Shown: positions 11,129 through 23,279, numbered from the stretch's first letter. The stretch is 64,000 nt of DNA from Neisseria bergeri (GCA_003044455.1 POWY01000001.1:310001-374000); one strand, 5' to 3'. Program-made: numbers and translations. The notes: generated from the sequence alone by a model not told the origin.

Positions 11129-11657
11129 TTAATATAAATGTCTGAATTTTAAGTTTCTTGAGACAATATAATCAGTACTGGCTCTATCTATATAACCAGT
11201 AGCTTCTTTTACTTCAATATTATCTACATTACCGTATATTACAGGTAGCGACCCATAAATGATAAATTTATTCCCCAAAATTTTTTTACTAATTGATATA
11301 TCATCTTCCATAAGTAATTCAGCGTAATTTTTAGCTCTTACTTGAAATCTAAACAATATTTTTCCTGCGTAAATTCTCGTATATGTGGGAGAGTTTATAC
11401 CATAATCTTTGTATAGATGAACAATAGAAATACATTGTTCATCTATGCAATAATAAGCTACTTTTTGTTGGTCAAGATAACGGCAATATATGTAATACAT
11501 ACTGCAAAGTATTACCACTAATAATGTAAAACTTGTTCTTAGGATACATATTTTGCGATAACGTATCTTATGGTATATACCATATACTACAAAAAATATC
11601 GGAATAAGCATTAGTAATAAAAATGAAAAAAATAACTAAATTATTAACGAATTCCAT
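11129..11657 (-). pseudogene. AT-rich membrane-protein gene with a T7 frameshift near its start
   Basis: The open frame 11129-11611 encodes 160 aa with no recognisable homology: a membrane segment near the N-terminus, another at about residues 28-46, and a hydrophilic C-terminal domain. No ribosome site precedes its ATG. Upstream, GGAG lies 9 bases before ATG 11657, which opens MEFVNNLVIF. The two frames join if one T is removed from the T7 run at 11626-11632 (written A7 on the + strand), which would extend the first membrane segment. The locus is strikingly AT-rich compared with its neighbours, which suggests acquisition. It may be a phase-variable gene caught off, or a decayed one. Confidence 0.5.
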
Positions 11658-11762
11658 TAAATAGCTCTCCGATACTTAGTATATTATTAGGAATCATATA
11701 TTTTATGTTATTTTTTTATCCGTATCCTTTTTTGTCCTAAATCATAACCATAGTTTGTCCAA

Positions 11763-11802
11763 ATGCCGTCTGAATCCTGCCTGTTTCAGACGGCATTTTT
11801 TT
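11763..11802 (-). terminator. DUS inverted pair, terminator of tcdA
   Basis: ATGCCGTCTGAA and its inverse, spaced by 10 bases, lie just beyond the tcdA stop at 11801 for leftward transcription. The opposite side ends in CATTTTTTTATTTTTT, so it also suits rightward termination. Confidence 0.7.
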
Positions 11803-12577
11803 ATTTTTTGCCCGCGATGTGTTCCACTGCCGCCTGCGCGCAATACAGACCGAACGAAGCGGTAACGAGCATACTTGCGCCATAGCCGGCGCACGACAAG
11901 CCCTGCGGTGCGGCATCGGCAGAACACGCCGCGCCCGATTGCGGCGGCGTGATGTTTTCGGTTGAGAACACGCACGGCACGCGCATTTTGGCTTTCGTAT
12001 CGCGGCTGAATCCGTAGCGTTTCCGCAAGGTATAGCGCAGGTTGGCAAGCAGGGGGTCGTGGGTGGTGCGGCTTAAGTCGGCGGTTTGGATCAGGGCGGG
12101 GTTTTTCTGTCCGCCCGCGCCGCCGCTGACGATGAAAGGCTGACGGTTTTTCACAAAATAAGCCGCCATTGCCGCTTTGACGCGCACTTGGTCGATCGCG
12201 TCAATCACAAAATCAAAGCCCCTGCCAAACAGGGTTTCGATATTGTCTTCACTGACAAAATCTTCAATTTCAAATACTTCGCATTGCGGATTGATTTGTG
12301 TAATACGTTCGCGCAAGGCGGTAACTTTTGCTTTGCCGAAGTCGCCGGTCAGGGCGTGCAGTTGTCGGTTGACATTCGATTCGGCAACGTTGTCCAAATC
12401 AATCAGGGTCAAACGTCCGATGCCCGTCCGCGCCAAAGCCTCGACCGCCCACGAGCCGACTCCGCCCACGCCGACCACGCAAACGTGCGCGCGGGCAAAA
12501 TGTGAGAGAGCTTCATCTCCGTAGAGCCGCGCAATGCCGCCGAAGCGGCGCGAAAGGTTCAAACCGGTGCCGGTCAT
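11801..12577 (-). CDS. tcdA: tRNA threonylcarbamoyladenosine dehydratase (ThiF/E1-like)
   Basis: TcdA (CsdL) cyclises t6A37 to ct6A in ANN-decoding tRNAs, using ATP. The 258-aa protein has the E1-like Rossmann motif VVGVGGVGSWAVEAL (about residues 34-48), LIDLDNVAESNVNRQ and DFVIDAIDQVRVKAA, which together separate TcdA from MoeB and ThiF. The C-terminal region SFGLYCAQAAVEHI is also typical. It is a single gene, divergent from the universal stress protein gene. Confidence 0.92.
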   Translation of the reverse strand: MTGTGLNLSRRFGGIARLYGDEALSHFARAHVCVVGVGGVGSWAVEALARTGIGRLTLIDLDNVAESNVNRQLHALTGDFGKAKVTALRERITQINPQCEVFEIEDFVSEDNIETLFGRGFDFVIDAIDQVRVKAAMAAYFVKNRQPFIVSGGAGGQKNPALIQTADLSRTTHDPLLANLRYTLRKRYGFSRDTKAKMRVPCVFSTENITPPQSGAACSADAAPQGLSCAGYGASMLVTASFGLYCAQAAVEHIAGKK

Positions 12578-12794
12578 AAGTCAAATCCTGTAAGGTTGCA
12601 TCAAATGAAGCGTAAACGGAAGCCGGTGGGAAACGTCCTGCCGTCCGACGGCGGCGTATTATACTGTAAAGCGGCCGGGCTGTTCGGCTGTTGTATAAAA
12701 CCCGGCGGCGGGACTATAATGAAACGGCGCAGACAGCCTTTGCGCGAACCTGATGAAACGGCGCCGCGAGGCGGTGCAAAAGGAGGATACGATT

Positions 12795-13259
12795 ATGTAC
12801 AAACATTTGGTCGTTGCCGTCGACGGCAGTGAAACGTCCATCAATGCCCTGAAACACGCCGCCGAACTTGCCGGCGTCAACAATGCGCGCCTGACTTTGG
12901 TGCACGTTGCCAATCCTGCCGAATATATGGCGCTTGCCCCCGAATTTTTGCAACACGAAAGCTACGAAGCCGCCGCCGTCGCACAAGGCAACGAGGTTTT
13001 GGACAATGCCGAGAGGATTGCCCGCGAACTGGGTGTTGGAAATACGGTCAAACACCTCTTGGTGGCGAACAAAGGCGCGCGCGAAATGGCGCAGGATTTG
13101 GTCGATTATGCCGATGAAAACGGTGCCGACCTGCTGGTGTTGGGCACGCACGGACGTACCGGCCTGATGCACCTTCTGATGGGCAGTTTCGCCGAAACGG
13201 TAATGCGCCAAAGCCACCTGCCGCTTTTGATTATCCGCAGCAAAGCCGAAGAGGCGTAA
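12795..13259 (+). CDS. Universal stress protein (UspA family)
   Basis: The 154-aa single Usp domain begins MYKHLVVAVDGSETS. It contains the nucleotide-binding G-x2-G-x9-G-S/T pattern (GTHGRTGLMHLLMGSFAETV), so it is probably an ATP-binding Usp. It acts in the cytoplasm in stress survival; the target is unknown. AGGAGG, 8 bases before ATG 12795, fixes the start. A stem-loop with a T-run follows the stop. Confidence 0.92.
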   Translation: MYKHLVVAVDGSETSINALKHAAELAGVNNARLTLVHVANPAEYMALAPEFLQHESYEAAAVAQGNEVLDNAERIARELGVGNTVKHLLVANKGAREMAQDLVDYADENGADLLVLGTHGRTGLMHLLMGSFAETVMRQSHLPLLIIRSKAEEA

Positions 13260-13276
13260 AGTTTCCCCGTCCGTTC

Positions 13277-13314
13277 GCCTTAAATGTGATTTCTTCATAT
13301 TTAAGGCTTTTTGA
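13277..13314 (+). terminator. Rho-independent terminator after usp
   Basis: GCCTTAAAT pairs with ATTTAAGGC across a 14-base loop and is followed by TTTTTGATTTTTT. Confidence 0.8.
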
Positions 13315-13477
13315 TTTTTTCGCTTGTGTTTCCGTCATCCGCCGGTTCGGCTTATGGGCAAGGCGTTTGTTTTCTGCCCGGTCGGAAATCTGTTTTGGCA
13401 GATGAAAAGTATTTTCCAACCGGCGGACGGCCCGGCATTGCATTGGAACACAGCCTTTTTTGACAAACGGAGCAACC

Positions 13478-14206
13478 GTGTCCGATTACATCCGCACCTC
13501 ACGCGCCGCAGACAGCCTGCGCGATATTAAAATCACCCCTCGTTTCCTGCCGCATACGGACGGTTCGTGCCTCATCGAATGCGGCAATACCAAAGTGATT
13601 TGCACCGCAAGCGTGGACGAAAACGTCCCGCCGTTTTTACGCGGTAAAAACCAAGGCTGGGTAACGGCAGAATACGGGATGCTGCCCGCATCCACCGCTT
13701 TCCGGATGCGCCGCGAAGCTTCGGAGGGCAAACAGTCCGGGCGTACTCAGGAAATCCAACGCCTTATCGGGCGTTCCCTGCGCGCGGTCGTGGATATGGA
13801 AAAACTCGGCGAACGCCAAATCTTGATTGACTGCGACGTGATTCAGGCAGACGGCGGTACGCGTACGGCATCCATTACCGGCGCGTTTGTCGCGCTGCAA
13901 ATCGCCGTCGGAAAGCTGATTTCAGACGGCATATTGACCGAAAATCCGATTCGTGAGGCCGTTGCCGCCGTATCCGCAGGCATAGTCGGCGGAGTGCCGC
14001 TTTTAGATTTGGATTATCCCGAAGACTCCGGTTGCGACAGTGATGTGAACATCGTCATGACCGCATCGGGGAAAATCATCGAAATACAGGGGACGGCAGA
14101 AGGCGCGCCATTTAGTTTGGAAGAATTGGGCAAATTAATCGGTTTGGCGGAAAAGGGGATAGGGGAGCTGCTGCGTTATCAGCAAAATGCGCTGTCCGCC
14201 GTCTGA
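13478..14206 (+). CDS. rph: Ribonuclease PH
   Basis: This phosphorolytic 3'-5' exoribonuclease trims tRNA 3' ends. The 242-aa protein shows [16 protein letters not shown] and [12 protein letters not shown], the phosphate- and metal-site regions, and [19 protein letters not shown] 13478 ([15 protein letters not shown]) is chosen because GGAG lies 5 bases upstream and homology starts there; a TTG at 13460 is less likely. An internal DUS fragment is read as SDGI. Confidence 0.96.
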   Translation: MSDYIRTSRAADSLRDIKITPRFLPHTDGSCLIECGNTKVICTASVDENVPPFLRGKNQGWVTAEYGMLPASTAFRMRREASEGKQSGRTQEIQRLIGRSLRAVVDMEKLGERQILIDCDVIQADGGTRTASITGAFVALQIAVGKLISDGILTENPIREAVAAVSAGIVGGVPLLDLDYPEDSGCDSDVNIVMTASGKIIEIQGTAEGAPFSLEELGKLIGLAEKGIGELLRYQQNALSAV

Positions 14207-14217
14207 TTATTGTCCGT

Positions 14218-14243
14218 ATGCCGTCTGAACGCTCTGACGGCAT
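14218..14243 (+). terminator. DUS inverted pair after rph
   Basis: ATGCCGTCTGA pairs with TCTGACGGCAT 11 bases after the rph stop codon. Confidence 0.6.
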
Positions 14244-14403
14244 TCCGCCGCCCCGGCGGAACAAGTGGCATTTGCATGAGAGGCTTCAGAAAGGGGCGGA
14301 GAAATCTTTGCCCGTCCTTGAACTCTGTATCAAAAATAGTAATAATAAGCCCTTTTCCAGCAAATATGCTGCCCGACCAATCCCACACAAGAAAGCACGA
14401 AAC

Positions 14404-15621
14404 ATGGCGTTAATCGTACACAAATACGGCGGCACATCCGTAGGCTCGCCCGAACGCATTAAAAACGTGGCCAAACGTGTCGCCAAAGCCCGCGCCGAAG
14501 GACACGACATCGTCGTCGTCGTATCCGCTATGAGCGGCGAAACCAACCGCCTGGTCGCGTTGGCGCACGAAATGCAGGAACACCCCGATCCGCGCGAATT
14601 GGACGTGGTTTTGTCCACCGGCGAACAGGTTACCATCGGTCTTTTGGCAATGGCGTTGAAAGACATCGGCGTGGATGCCAAAAGCTACACAGGTTGGCAG
14701 GTCGCCCTCAAAACCGATACCGCCCACACCAAAGCCCGCATCGAAAGCATCGACGATGAAAAAATGCGTGTCGACCTTGCCGCCGGCAAAGTCGTCATCG
14801 TCGCCGGCTTCCAAGGCATCAGCAGCGAAGGCGATATTTCCACGCTCGGACGCGGCGGTTCCGACACTTCCGCCGTTGCGCTTGCCGCCGCGCTCAAAGC
14901 CGACGAGTGCCAAATCTATACCGATGTAGACGGCGTTTACACCACCGACCCCCGCGTCGTACCCGAAGCGCGCCGCATGGATACGGTTACATTTGAAGAA
15001 ATGATCGAACTGGCCAGCCTCGGTTCGAAAGTTTTGCAAATCCGTTCAGTAGAATTTGCCGGAAAATACAAAGTGCGCCTGCGCGTACTGAGCAGCCTGC
15101 AAGACGGCGGCAACGGCACCTTAATTACCTTTGAAGAGGACGACAATATGGAAAGAGCTGCCGTAACCGGTATCGCATTCGACAAAAACCAAGCCCGCAT
15201 CAACGTGCGCGGCGTACCCGACAAACCCGGCGTCGCCTATCAGATTTTGGGCGCGGTCGCCGATGCCAACATCGAAGTCGATATGATTATCCAAAATGTC
15301 GGCAGCGAAGGCACAACCGATTTTTCTTTCACCGTACCGCGCGGCGATTACAAACAGACTTTGGAAATCCTGTCGGAACGTCAAGACAGTATCGGCGCGG
15401 CTTCTATCGACGGCGACGACACCGTGTGCAAAGTCTCCGCAGTCGGCTTGGGTATGCGTTCGCACGTCGGCGTAGCCGCCAAAATCTTCCGCACGCTCGC
15501 CGAAGAGGGCATCAACATCCAAATGATTTCAACCTCCGAAATCAAAGTTTCCGTATTGATTGATGAAAAATACATGGAACTGGCAACCAGGGTATTGCAT
15601 AAAGCCTTTGATTTGGGCTGA
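14404..15621 (+). CDS. lysC: Aspartokinase
   Basis: LysC phosphorylates aspartate, the first step to lysine/DAP, threonine and methionine. The 405-aa length matches the single-domain LysC of the Corynebacterium/Pseudomonas type. It has KYGGTSVGSPERI at residues 6-18, the TDVDGVYTTDPR substrate region and two ACT domains (about residues 265-405) that usually bind lysine and threonine for feedback control. ATG 14404 fits homology; the ORF opening at 14218 runs through a DUS terminator. dapF of the same pathway lies at 41.9 kb, not in an operon. Confidence 0.96.
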   Translation: MALIVHKYGGTSVGSPERIKNVAKRVAKARAEGHDIVVVVSAMSGETNRLVALAHEMQEHPDPRELDVVLSTGEQVTIGLLAMALKDIGVDAKSYTGWQVALKTDTAHTKARIESIDDEKMRVDLAAGKVVIVAGFQGISSEGDISTLGRGGSDTSAVALAAALKADECQIYTDVDGVYTTDPRVVPEARRMDTVTFEEMIELASLGSKVLQIRSVEFAGKYKVRLRVLSSLQDGGNGTLITFEEDDNMERAAVTGIAFDKNQARINVRGVPDKPGVAYQILGAVADANIEVDMIIQNVGSEGTTDFSFTVPRGDYKQTLEILSERQDSIGAASIDGDDTVCKVSAVGLGMRSHVGVAAKIFRTLAEEGINIQMISTSEIKVSVLIDEKYMELATRVLHKAFDLG

Positions 15622-15644
15622 TGTTTTACGGTTTGAAACGGACA

Positions 15645-15704
15645 ACGGCACTGCCTTTATCGGGCAGTGCCGTTTTGTCTGCCGTCTGAACGTTCAGACG
15701 GTAT
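15645..15704 (+). terminator. Terminator of lysC plus adjacent DUS hairpin
   Basis: ACGGCACTGCC pairs with GGCAGTGCCGT and is followed by TTTGT. A second stem of GCCGTCTGAAC/GTTCAGACGG follows at 15682-15702. Confidence 0.85.
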
Positions 15705-15940
15705 ATTTTGACTTTGGAACAAAAAATAAAATATCCTAAAAAATTAGCTACATATGACAAATTGAAATAGAAAATTCATTTTCACGGGCGAGATTAAAGT
15801 TTCAGGATTTATTGAACTTAAGCGAAACTCAAAAAACGGCTTCTCTACGTGGGGATGATGGGGTAAATCAAACAAAAATAATGGCTTTTTTGAGTTGCTG
15901 GTACGATAAAACGGATTGGATGGTGCGTTTGGGGAAACAA
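15705..15940. other. AT-rich spacer between lysC and tdfH without a recognisable gene
   Basis: The stretch is AT-rich and contains ATTAAAGTTTCAGGATTTATTGAACTTAAGCGAAAC, broken here as two motifs only: AAGTTTCAGG and CTTAAGCGAAACTC. A weak minus-strand frame of 83 codons covers it, but it runs through a DUS and has no homology that I recognise. I see no supported gene. Confidence 0.4.
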
Positions 15941-15969
15941 ATGCCGTCTGAAGGGCTTTCAGACGGCAT
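15941..15969 (-). terminator. DUS inverted pair, terminator of tdfH
   Basis: ATGCCGTCTGAAGGGC and its inverted half lie 43 bases beyond the tdfH stop codon for leftward transcription. Confidence 0.65.
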
Positions 15970-16011
15970 TTTGACTTTTTTTTGCGGTTTTCCACAAAAC
16001 GCCGGCTGCCT

Positions 16012-19061
<3,050 letters not shown>

Positions 19062-19622
19062 TTATGGTTTAAACGGGGCGTATGCCCATTCCCCGGGTTT
19101 CAAATCCAAATCAAACAGTTTCAGTCTGCCGCTTGCCACTCTGACAAGACGCAGGCAGGGGTAGCCGGCCTTGGCGGTCATACGCCTGACTTGGCGGTTT
19201 TTGCCCTCGGAAATGGTGATTTCTATCCAAAAATCGGGAACGGTTTTGCGGACGCGTATCGGCGGGATGCGTTCCCATAACGGATTTGTTTCCCCGTGTT
19301 CCAAGACGCGGACGCTTGCCGGACGGGTAACGAAATCGCCTAAGTCTATCCCTTTTCTTAAACTTTCCAACCGGGTTTCGTCGGGTACGCCCTCCAGTTG
19401 CGCCCAGTAGGTTTTGGGGTGTTTGAATTTGGGGTCGGTAATTTGTGCTTGAAGTCTGCCGTCGTCGGTCAGCAGAAGCAGCCCCTCGCTGTCGGTGTCG
19501 AGCCGTCCGGCGGGGTAGAAACCGGGAAGATTGATAAAGTCTTTCAGGCTTTTATGTTTTTCGTGCGGTGAAAATTGGCAGATGACGCCATAGGGTTTAT
19601 TGAAGATGATGAGGTTTTTCAT
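19062..19622 (-). CDS. rluE: 23S rRNA pseudouridine synthase RluE
   Basis: RluE makes pseudouridine 2457 in 23S rRNA. The 186-aa protein is of the compact RsuA/RluB/E/F class without an S4 domain. It has NKPYGVICQF near the start, the catalytic GRLDTDSEGLLLLT (D about residue 42) and EGKNRQVRRM in the C-terminal half. It stands alone between tdfH and cstA. RluE rather than RluB/F is inferred from the short length and missing S4 domain. Confidence 0.9.
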   Translation of the reverse strand: MKNLIIFNKPYGVICQFSPHEKHKSLKDFINLPGFYPAGRLDTDSEGLLLLTDDGRLQAQITDPKFKHPKTYWAQLEGVPDETRLESLRKGIDLGDFVTRPASVRVLEHGETNPLWERIPPIRVRKTVPDFWIEITISEGKNRQVRRMTAKAGYPCLRLVRVASGRLKLFDLDLKPGEWAYAPFKP

Positions 19623-19814
19623 GGTTTGTTTACCGGCATTTCATTAAGGGTTGCAAATCCGCCTTTCGGAGCGGCGGCAACAGAGGGGCGGAAAGGGGCA
19701 ACACACTGACTGTGCCGTATGGTTATTTTTGTGCGAAGAAAACACGGTTTGCCGACGGACGAACCTGCCCGATATGGCGGCCGTTTGGCTTGCGGGGCGG
19801 GGTTTCAGCATAAA

Positions 19815-19844
19815 ATGCCGTCTGAAGCGGCGTTCAGACGGCAT
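19815..19844 (-). terminator. DUS inverted pair, terminator of cstA-ybdD
   Basis: ATGCCGTCTGAAGCGG and its inverted half lie 16 bases beyond the ybdD-like stop codon. Confidence 0.75.
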
Positions 19845-19859
19845 TTGTTTCAGGCGGGG

Positions 19860-20054
19860 CTAACAGCAGCGTCCACCGTTTGCGCCGCAGCGGCGCTTGC
19901 GGCAGTAGTCTTGAAATTGCAGCTTGGTCATCACGGGGGCGTTGGGATTATGTTTGCGCTGCTGTGCAACGTAGTTTTCATAATCGGGCACGCCCGCCAT
20001 CAAGTTTGCCGTCAGCTTGATGATTTTCCACCAAGACGCGAGCTTATGCTTCAC
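19860..20054 (-). CDS. ybdD: YbdD/YjiX family (DUF466) small protein
   Basis: The 64-aa cytoplasmic protein is rich in basic residues and ends in a cysteine-containing tail (CRKRRCGANGGRCC). The family pattern MAGVPDYENYV and HNPNAPVM-EFQDYC-like tail is visible. GTG 20054 lies inside the last codons of cstA (11-nt overlap), so translation is probably coupled. In enterobacteria this small partner is needed for CstA/BtsT-type pyruvate uptake, and the same pairing here suggests the same role. Confidence 0.85.
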   Translation of the reverse strand: MKHKLASWWKIIKLTANLMAGVPDYENYVAQQRKHNPNAPVMTKLQFQDYCRKRRCGANGGRCC

Positions 20055-22125
20055 TTTGTGCCTCCGGCTGCTTGCCGTCGCGGTACACCGCCGGGATTTC
20101 TTTGGCGGTCGGCCAGCCGACTTTGCGTGCTTTGAGGGCGGTACGCACGCCGTAGATGGCAACGATGACGACGACTAAGAGGAACAATGCGGTCAAACCG
20201 GCATTAATCTTGTCGTTGAAGATGATTTGCGCCATTTCTCCGATGTCTTTGGCCGGAGCGAGGACTTCGTTTTTAGCCAATGCGTCGCTGTATTTGCCGG
20301 CGTGGGCAAGGAAGCTGACGCGCGGGTCGCTGTGGAACAGTTTTTGCAGGCCGGCGTAGCAGGTTACAAACAGTACGCCGACGGCGGGAACGAGCGCCAC
20401 CCAGACATAACGGTCGCGTTTCATCTTAATCAGCACAACGGCGCACATAATCAAGGCTACGCCCGCCAGCATTTGGTTGGCGATGCCGAACAAAGGCCAG
20501 AGCGAGTTGATACCGCCCAGCGGGTCGGTTACGCCGGTGTAGAGGAAGTAGCCCCACAATGCCACGGCGAAGAAGGTCGCAATCAGGTTGGCAGGGATGG
20601 AGTCAGTGTTACCGAAAGGTTTATAGAAAATACTACCCAAGTCTTGAATCATGAAGCGTGCGACGCGCGTACCGGCATCGACGGCGGTCAGGATGAACAA
20701 GGCTTCAAACAACAGGGCGAAGTGATACCAGAATGCCATCATGGCTTCGCCCGGAATCAGGCGGCTCATGATGTGTGCCATACCGACTGCGAGGGTTGGC
20801 GCACCGCCCGCACGGGACAGAATGGTGTTTTCGCCCACTTCCTTAGCGGTGTGCAACAGGGTTGCGGTATCAACGGGGAATTGCAGCTTGGTGGTAATCA
20901 CTTCGGCGGCGGTATTAGCATCTGTACCGATTAGGGCGGCAGGACTGTTCATGGCGAAGTACACGCCGGGATCAAGCGATGCGGCGGCGGCAAGCGCCAT
21001 AATGGCCACGAAACTTTCCATCAACATACCGCCGTAACCGATCATGCGGACGTGGGTTTCATTTTCCAGCATTTTCGGCGTGGTGCCGGAAGAAATCAGC
21101 GCGTGGAAGCCCGAAACCGCACCGCAGGCGATGGTAATGAACAAGAACGGGAACAATGCGCCTGAGAATACCGGACCGGAACCGTCGATAAAGTGGGTAA
21201 CCGCAGGCATTTGCAAAGCGGGATTGACGATGACGATACCCAAAGCCAAGGCCGCAATCGTACCGATTTTCAGGAAGGTAGAGAGATAGTCGCGCGGAGT
21301 GAGCAGCAACCATACGGGCAATACGGAGGCGACAAAGCCGTAAATCATAATCGCCCAAGTGAGCTGGATGCCGTCAAGGTCGAACCAATGCCCGATGGAA
21401 CTTTTCGCCACATCTTCGCCGTAAATTACCGCCAGCATCAGCAAAATAAAGCCGACGATGGAAATCTCACCGATTTTGCCCGGACGGATATAACGCGTGT
21501 AAATACCCATAAACAGGGCAATCGGCATCGTTGCGGCAATGGTGAACGTACCCCAAGGGCTGTGAACCAATGCTTTTACGACAATCAACGCCAACACCGC
21601 CATAATGATGACCATAATCATCAAAATACCGATGGAGGCAATCACGCCGGGGACAGTGCCGAGTTCCTGTTTCACAATATCGCCCAAAGACTTACCGTCG
21701 CGGCGCATAGAGACGAACAAGACCATCATATCCTGTACCGCGCCGGCAAACACCACGCCGAAGATAATCCACAAAGTACCGGGCAGGTAACCCATTTGCG
21801 CCGCCAAAACCGGACCGACCAAAGGGCCTGCGCCGGCAATCGCGGCAAAGTGGTGTCCGAACAATACGCCTTTGTGCGTCGGAACGTAGTCCAAGCCGTC
21901 GTTGTGGCGTTCTGCCGGAGTCAGGCGGTTAGGATCGAGCCGCATCACGCGGTTGGCGATGTAGAGGCTGTAAAAACGGTAGGCGATGCAGTAAACGGAT
22001 ATGGCGGCGGTAACCATCCATACCGCGCTGACCTGTTCGCCCCGGCTGAGTGCTAAAGTGGTAAAGGATGCTACGCCGACCAGTACCACTATGCCCCAAA
22101 TGAGGAAGGTTTTGAGTGATTTCAT
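20044..22125 (-). CDS. cstA: Carbon starvation protein A (peptide/pyruvate transporter)
   Basis: The 693-aa inner-membrane protein has about 16-18 hydrophobic segments. CstA-specific stretches include the N-terminal GHHFAAIAGAGPLVGPVLA (about residues 90-108) and SGFHALISSGTTPK. Family members import pyruvate or peptides on starvation. ATG 22125 is preceded by AAGGAAATACG in a REP2-like leader. It overlaps the start of the ybdD-like gene. In enterobacteria cstA is CRP-controlled; here the leader points to a REP2-type control instead (inference). Confidence 0.95.
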   Translation of the reverse strand: MKSLKTFLIWGIVVLVGVASFTTLALSRGEQVSAVWMVTAAISVYCIAYRFYSLYIANRVMRLDPNRLTPAERHNDGLDYVPTHKGVLFGHHFAAIAGAGPLVGPVLAAQMGYLPGTLWIIFGVVFAGAVQDMMVLFVSMRRDGKSLGDIVKQELGTVPGVIASIGILMIMVIIMAVLALIVVKALVHSPWGTFTIAATMPIALFMGIYTRYIRPGKIGEISIVGFILLMLAVIYGEDVAKSSIGHWFDLDGIQLTWAIMIYGFVASVLPVWLLLTPRDYLSTFLKIGTIAALALGIVIVNPALQMPAVTHFIDGSGPVFSGALFPFLFITIACGAVSGFHALISSGTTPKMLENETHVRMIGYGGMLMESFVAIMALAAAASLDPGVYFAMNSPAALIGTDANTAAEVITTKLQFPVDTATLLHTAKEVGENTILSRAGGAPTLAVGMAHIMSRLIPGEAMMAFWYHFALLFEALFILTAVDAGTRVARFMIQDLGSIFYKPFGNTDSIPANLIATFFAVALWGYFLYTGVTDPLGGINSLWPLFGIANQMLAGVALIMCAVVLIKMKRDRYVWVALVPAVGVLFVTCYAGLQKLFHSDPRVSFLAHAGKYSDALAKNEVLAPAKDIGEMAQIIFNDKINAGLTALFLLVVVIVAIYGVRTALKARKVGWPTAKEIPAVYRDGKQPEAQSEA

Positions 22126-22260
22126 CGTATTTCCTTTTCGGTTGAAACCCCGCCCCTTAGGGCGGTAGAATTAGACTTTATTTGGGAGGGGCGCAACCCC
22201 TTCCAAATCAGGGCAACACATAGGGCGGTGCTTTATGTGTCGTCCTGTGTGTTGAAACAT
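22126..22260 (-). promoter_or_regulatory. REP2-like leader of cstA
   Basis: On the minus strand it runs ATGTTTCAACACACAGGACG ... AAAGCACCGCCCTATGTGTT ... CCAAATAAAGTCTAATTC ... GGGGTTTCAACCGAAAAGG, ending AAATACG before ATG. It is nearly identical to the leader at 4985-5133 and to the split copy before the gene at 55360. Confidence 0.75.
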
Positions 22261-22615
22261 CGAATAAATCCTTATCTCACACTGTCGGAATATGCCTGAA
22301 CGGCGGGAAACGGCCGACCGCCCGCCGGCACGGGCACAAACCGGAGTCTGAATGATTGACGAAGTATGAAACAGTGCGCTTGTCGGGACTTGTGCCTTAT
22401 GCCCGTATCAAACAGTGCAGGGATGCGGGCGCACAAAACGTTAAACGCCGAATATGATTTTAACGCAAATTAGCACACTGATAGCGGTTTTTACTTGGAA
22501 TTTGGAAAAAATTTACATTCCTCCTGACGGGCAGGGAGGTTCAGACGGCATCGTCAGGCAAAAGGCGGCGTCGGAAGAAGGGTAAAGAAGGGGCGCGCAA
22601 TCCGGATTATCGATT
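22261..22615. other. Intergenic spacer between two REP2-like repeats; no gene seen
   Basis: About 355 bases without a convincing frame. There is one DUS half (near 22540) and a GC-rich pairing segment (GGCGGGAAACGGCC ... CCGCCCGCCGG, about 22300-22330). A decayed gene that once used the orphan REP2-like leader at 22616 may have occupied it, but nothing is recognisable. Confidence 0.4.
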
Positions 22616-22741
22616 CATCGTGTTTCCTTTTCGGTTGAACCTCCGCCCTTTGGGGCAGTAGAATCAGACTTTATTTGGGGGCGCAACCCCTTCCGAATCA
22701 GGACGGCACATAGGGCGGTGCTTTACTGTGTGTTGAAACAT
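22616..22741 (-). repeat. Orphan REP2-like element facing away from sliC
   Basis: It shares the blocks of the cstA leader (CGGTTGAACC, GACTTTATTTGGGGG, CACATAGGGCGGTGC, TGTTGAAACA). The ATG it would serve on the minus strand (22618) opens only a three-codon peptide, so its gene is gone. Its far end lies 25 bases before sliC in inverse orientation. Confidence 0.7.
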
Positions 22742-22766
22742 ATTTTCTTTTTATTGGGGAGCTTTT

Positions 22767-23147
22767 ATGAATATCAGGTTTTTCGCGCTGACCGTACCGG
22801 TTTTGTCTCTGGCGGCCTGTGCCGTGCCGGAGGCATATGATGACGGCGGACGCGGGTATATGCCGCCCGTTCAAAACCAAGCCGGTCCGGCCGGTGTTCG
22901 GGCGTTTTCCTGCGAGAACGGTTTGTCTGTGCGCGTCCGTCGTTTGGACGGCGGCAAAATCGCGTTGCGGCTGGACGGCAGGGGTGCCGTCCTTTCTTCC
23001 GCCGTTGCCGCATCCGGCGAACGCTATACCGCCGAACACGGTTTGTTCGGAAGCGGAACCGAGTGGCATCAGAAAGGTGGCGAAGCCTTTTTCGGCTTTA
23101 CCGATGCCTACGGCAATTCGGTCGAAACTTCCTGCCGCGCCCGTTAA
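22767..23147 (+). CDS. sliC: Surface lipoprotein inhibitor of c-type lysozyme (SliC, MliC fold)
   Basis: The 126-aa precursor has a lipoprotein signal with lipobox SLAAC (Cys18). An MliC-type domain follows: an FSCENG start, ALRLDGRGAVL and a C-terminal TSCRAR that pairs the two cysteines. SliC of N. gonorrhoeae is a surface lipoprotein that blocks human lysozyme and aids colonisation. The assignment rests on size, lipobox and MliC pattern. GGGGAG lies before ATG 22767. A rho-independent terminator follows. Confidence 0.78.
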   Translation: MNIRFFALTVPVLSLAACAVPEAYDDGGRGYMPPVQNQAGPAGVRAFSCENGLSVRVRRLDGGKIALRLDGRGAVLSSAVAASGERYTAEHGLFGSGTEWHQKGGEAFFGFTDAYGNSVETSCRAR

Positions 23148-23163
23148 ACGGGGCAGCCTGTTT

Positions 23164-23196
23164 GAACCGCCGTTCGGATTTCTCAGGCGGTTTTTT
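23164..23196 (+). terminator. Rho-independent terminator after sliC
   Basis: GAACCGCC pairs with GGCGGTTT across a 14-base loop and ends in a T6 run. Confidence 0.8.
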
Positions 23197-23279
23197 ATGT
23201 CGGATTTGTTTTGGCTGTCGGCTGGTTCCGGCGGTTTTCGGGCGTGGCGGATTATTTTTCGTTTTGTTCCGGGTTTATT

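Noticed and set aside
12596-12832. 78-codon + frame upstream of the universal stress gene
   Set aside because: It overlaps the usp start in another frame and has no RBS; composition is not protein-like.
15744-15995. 83-codon minus frame between lysC and tdfH
   Set aside because: It reads through the DUS terminator hairpin and has no RBS or homology.
22261-22615. Possible small RNA gene
   Set aside because: A GC-rich stem is present but neither a promoter nor a proper terminator can be paired with it; left as spacer.
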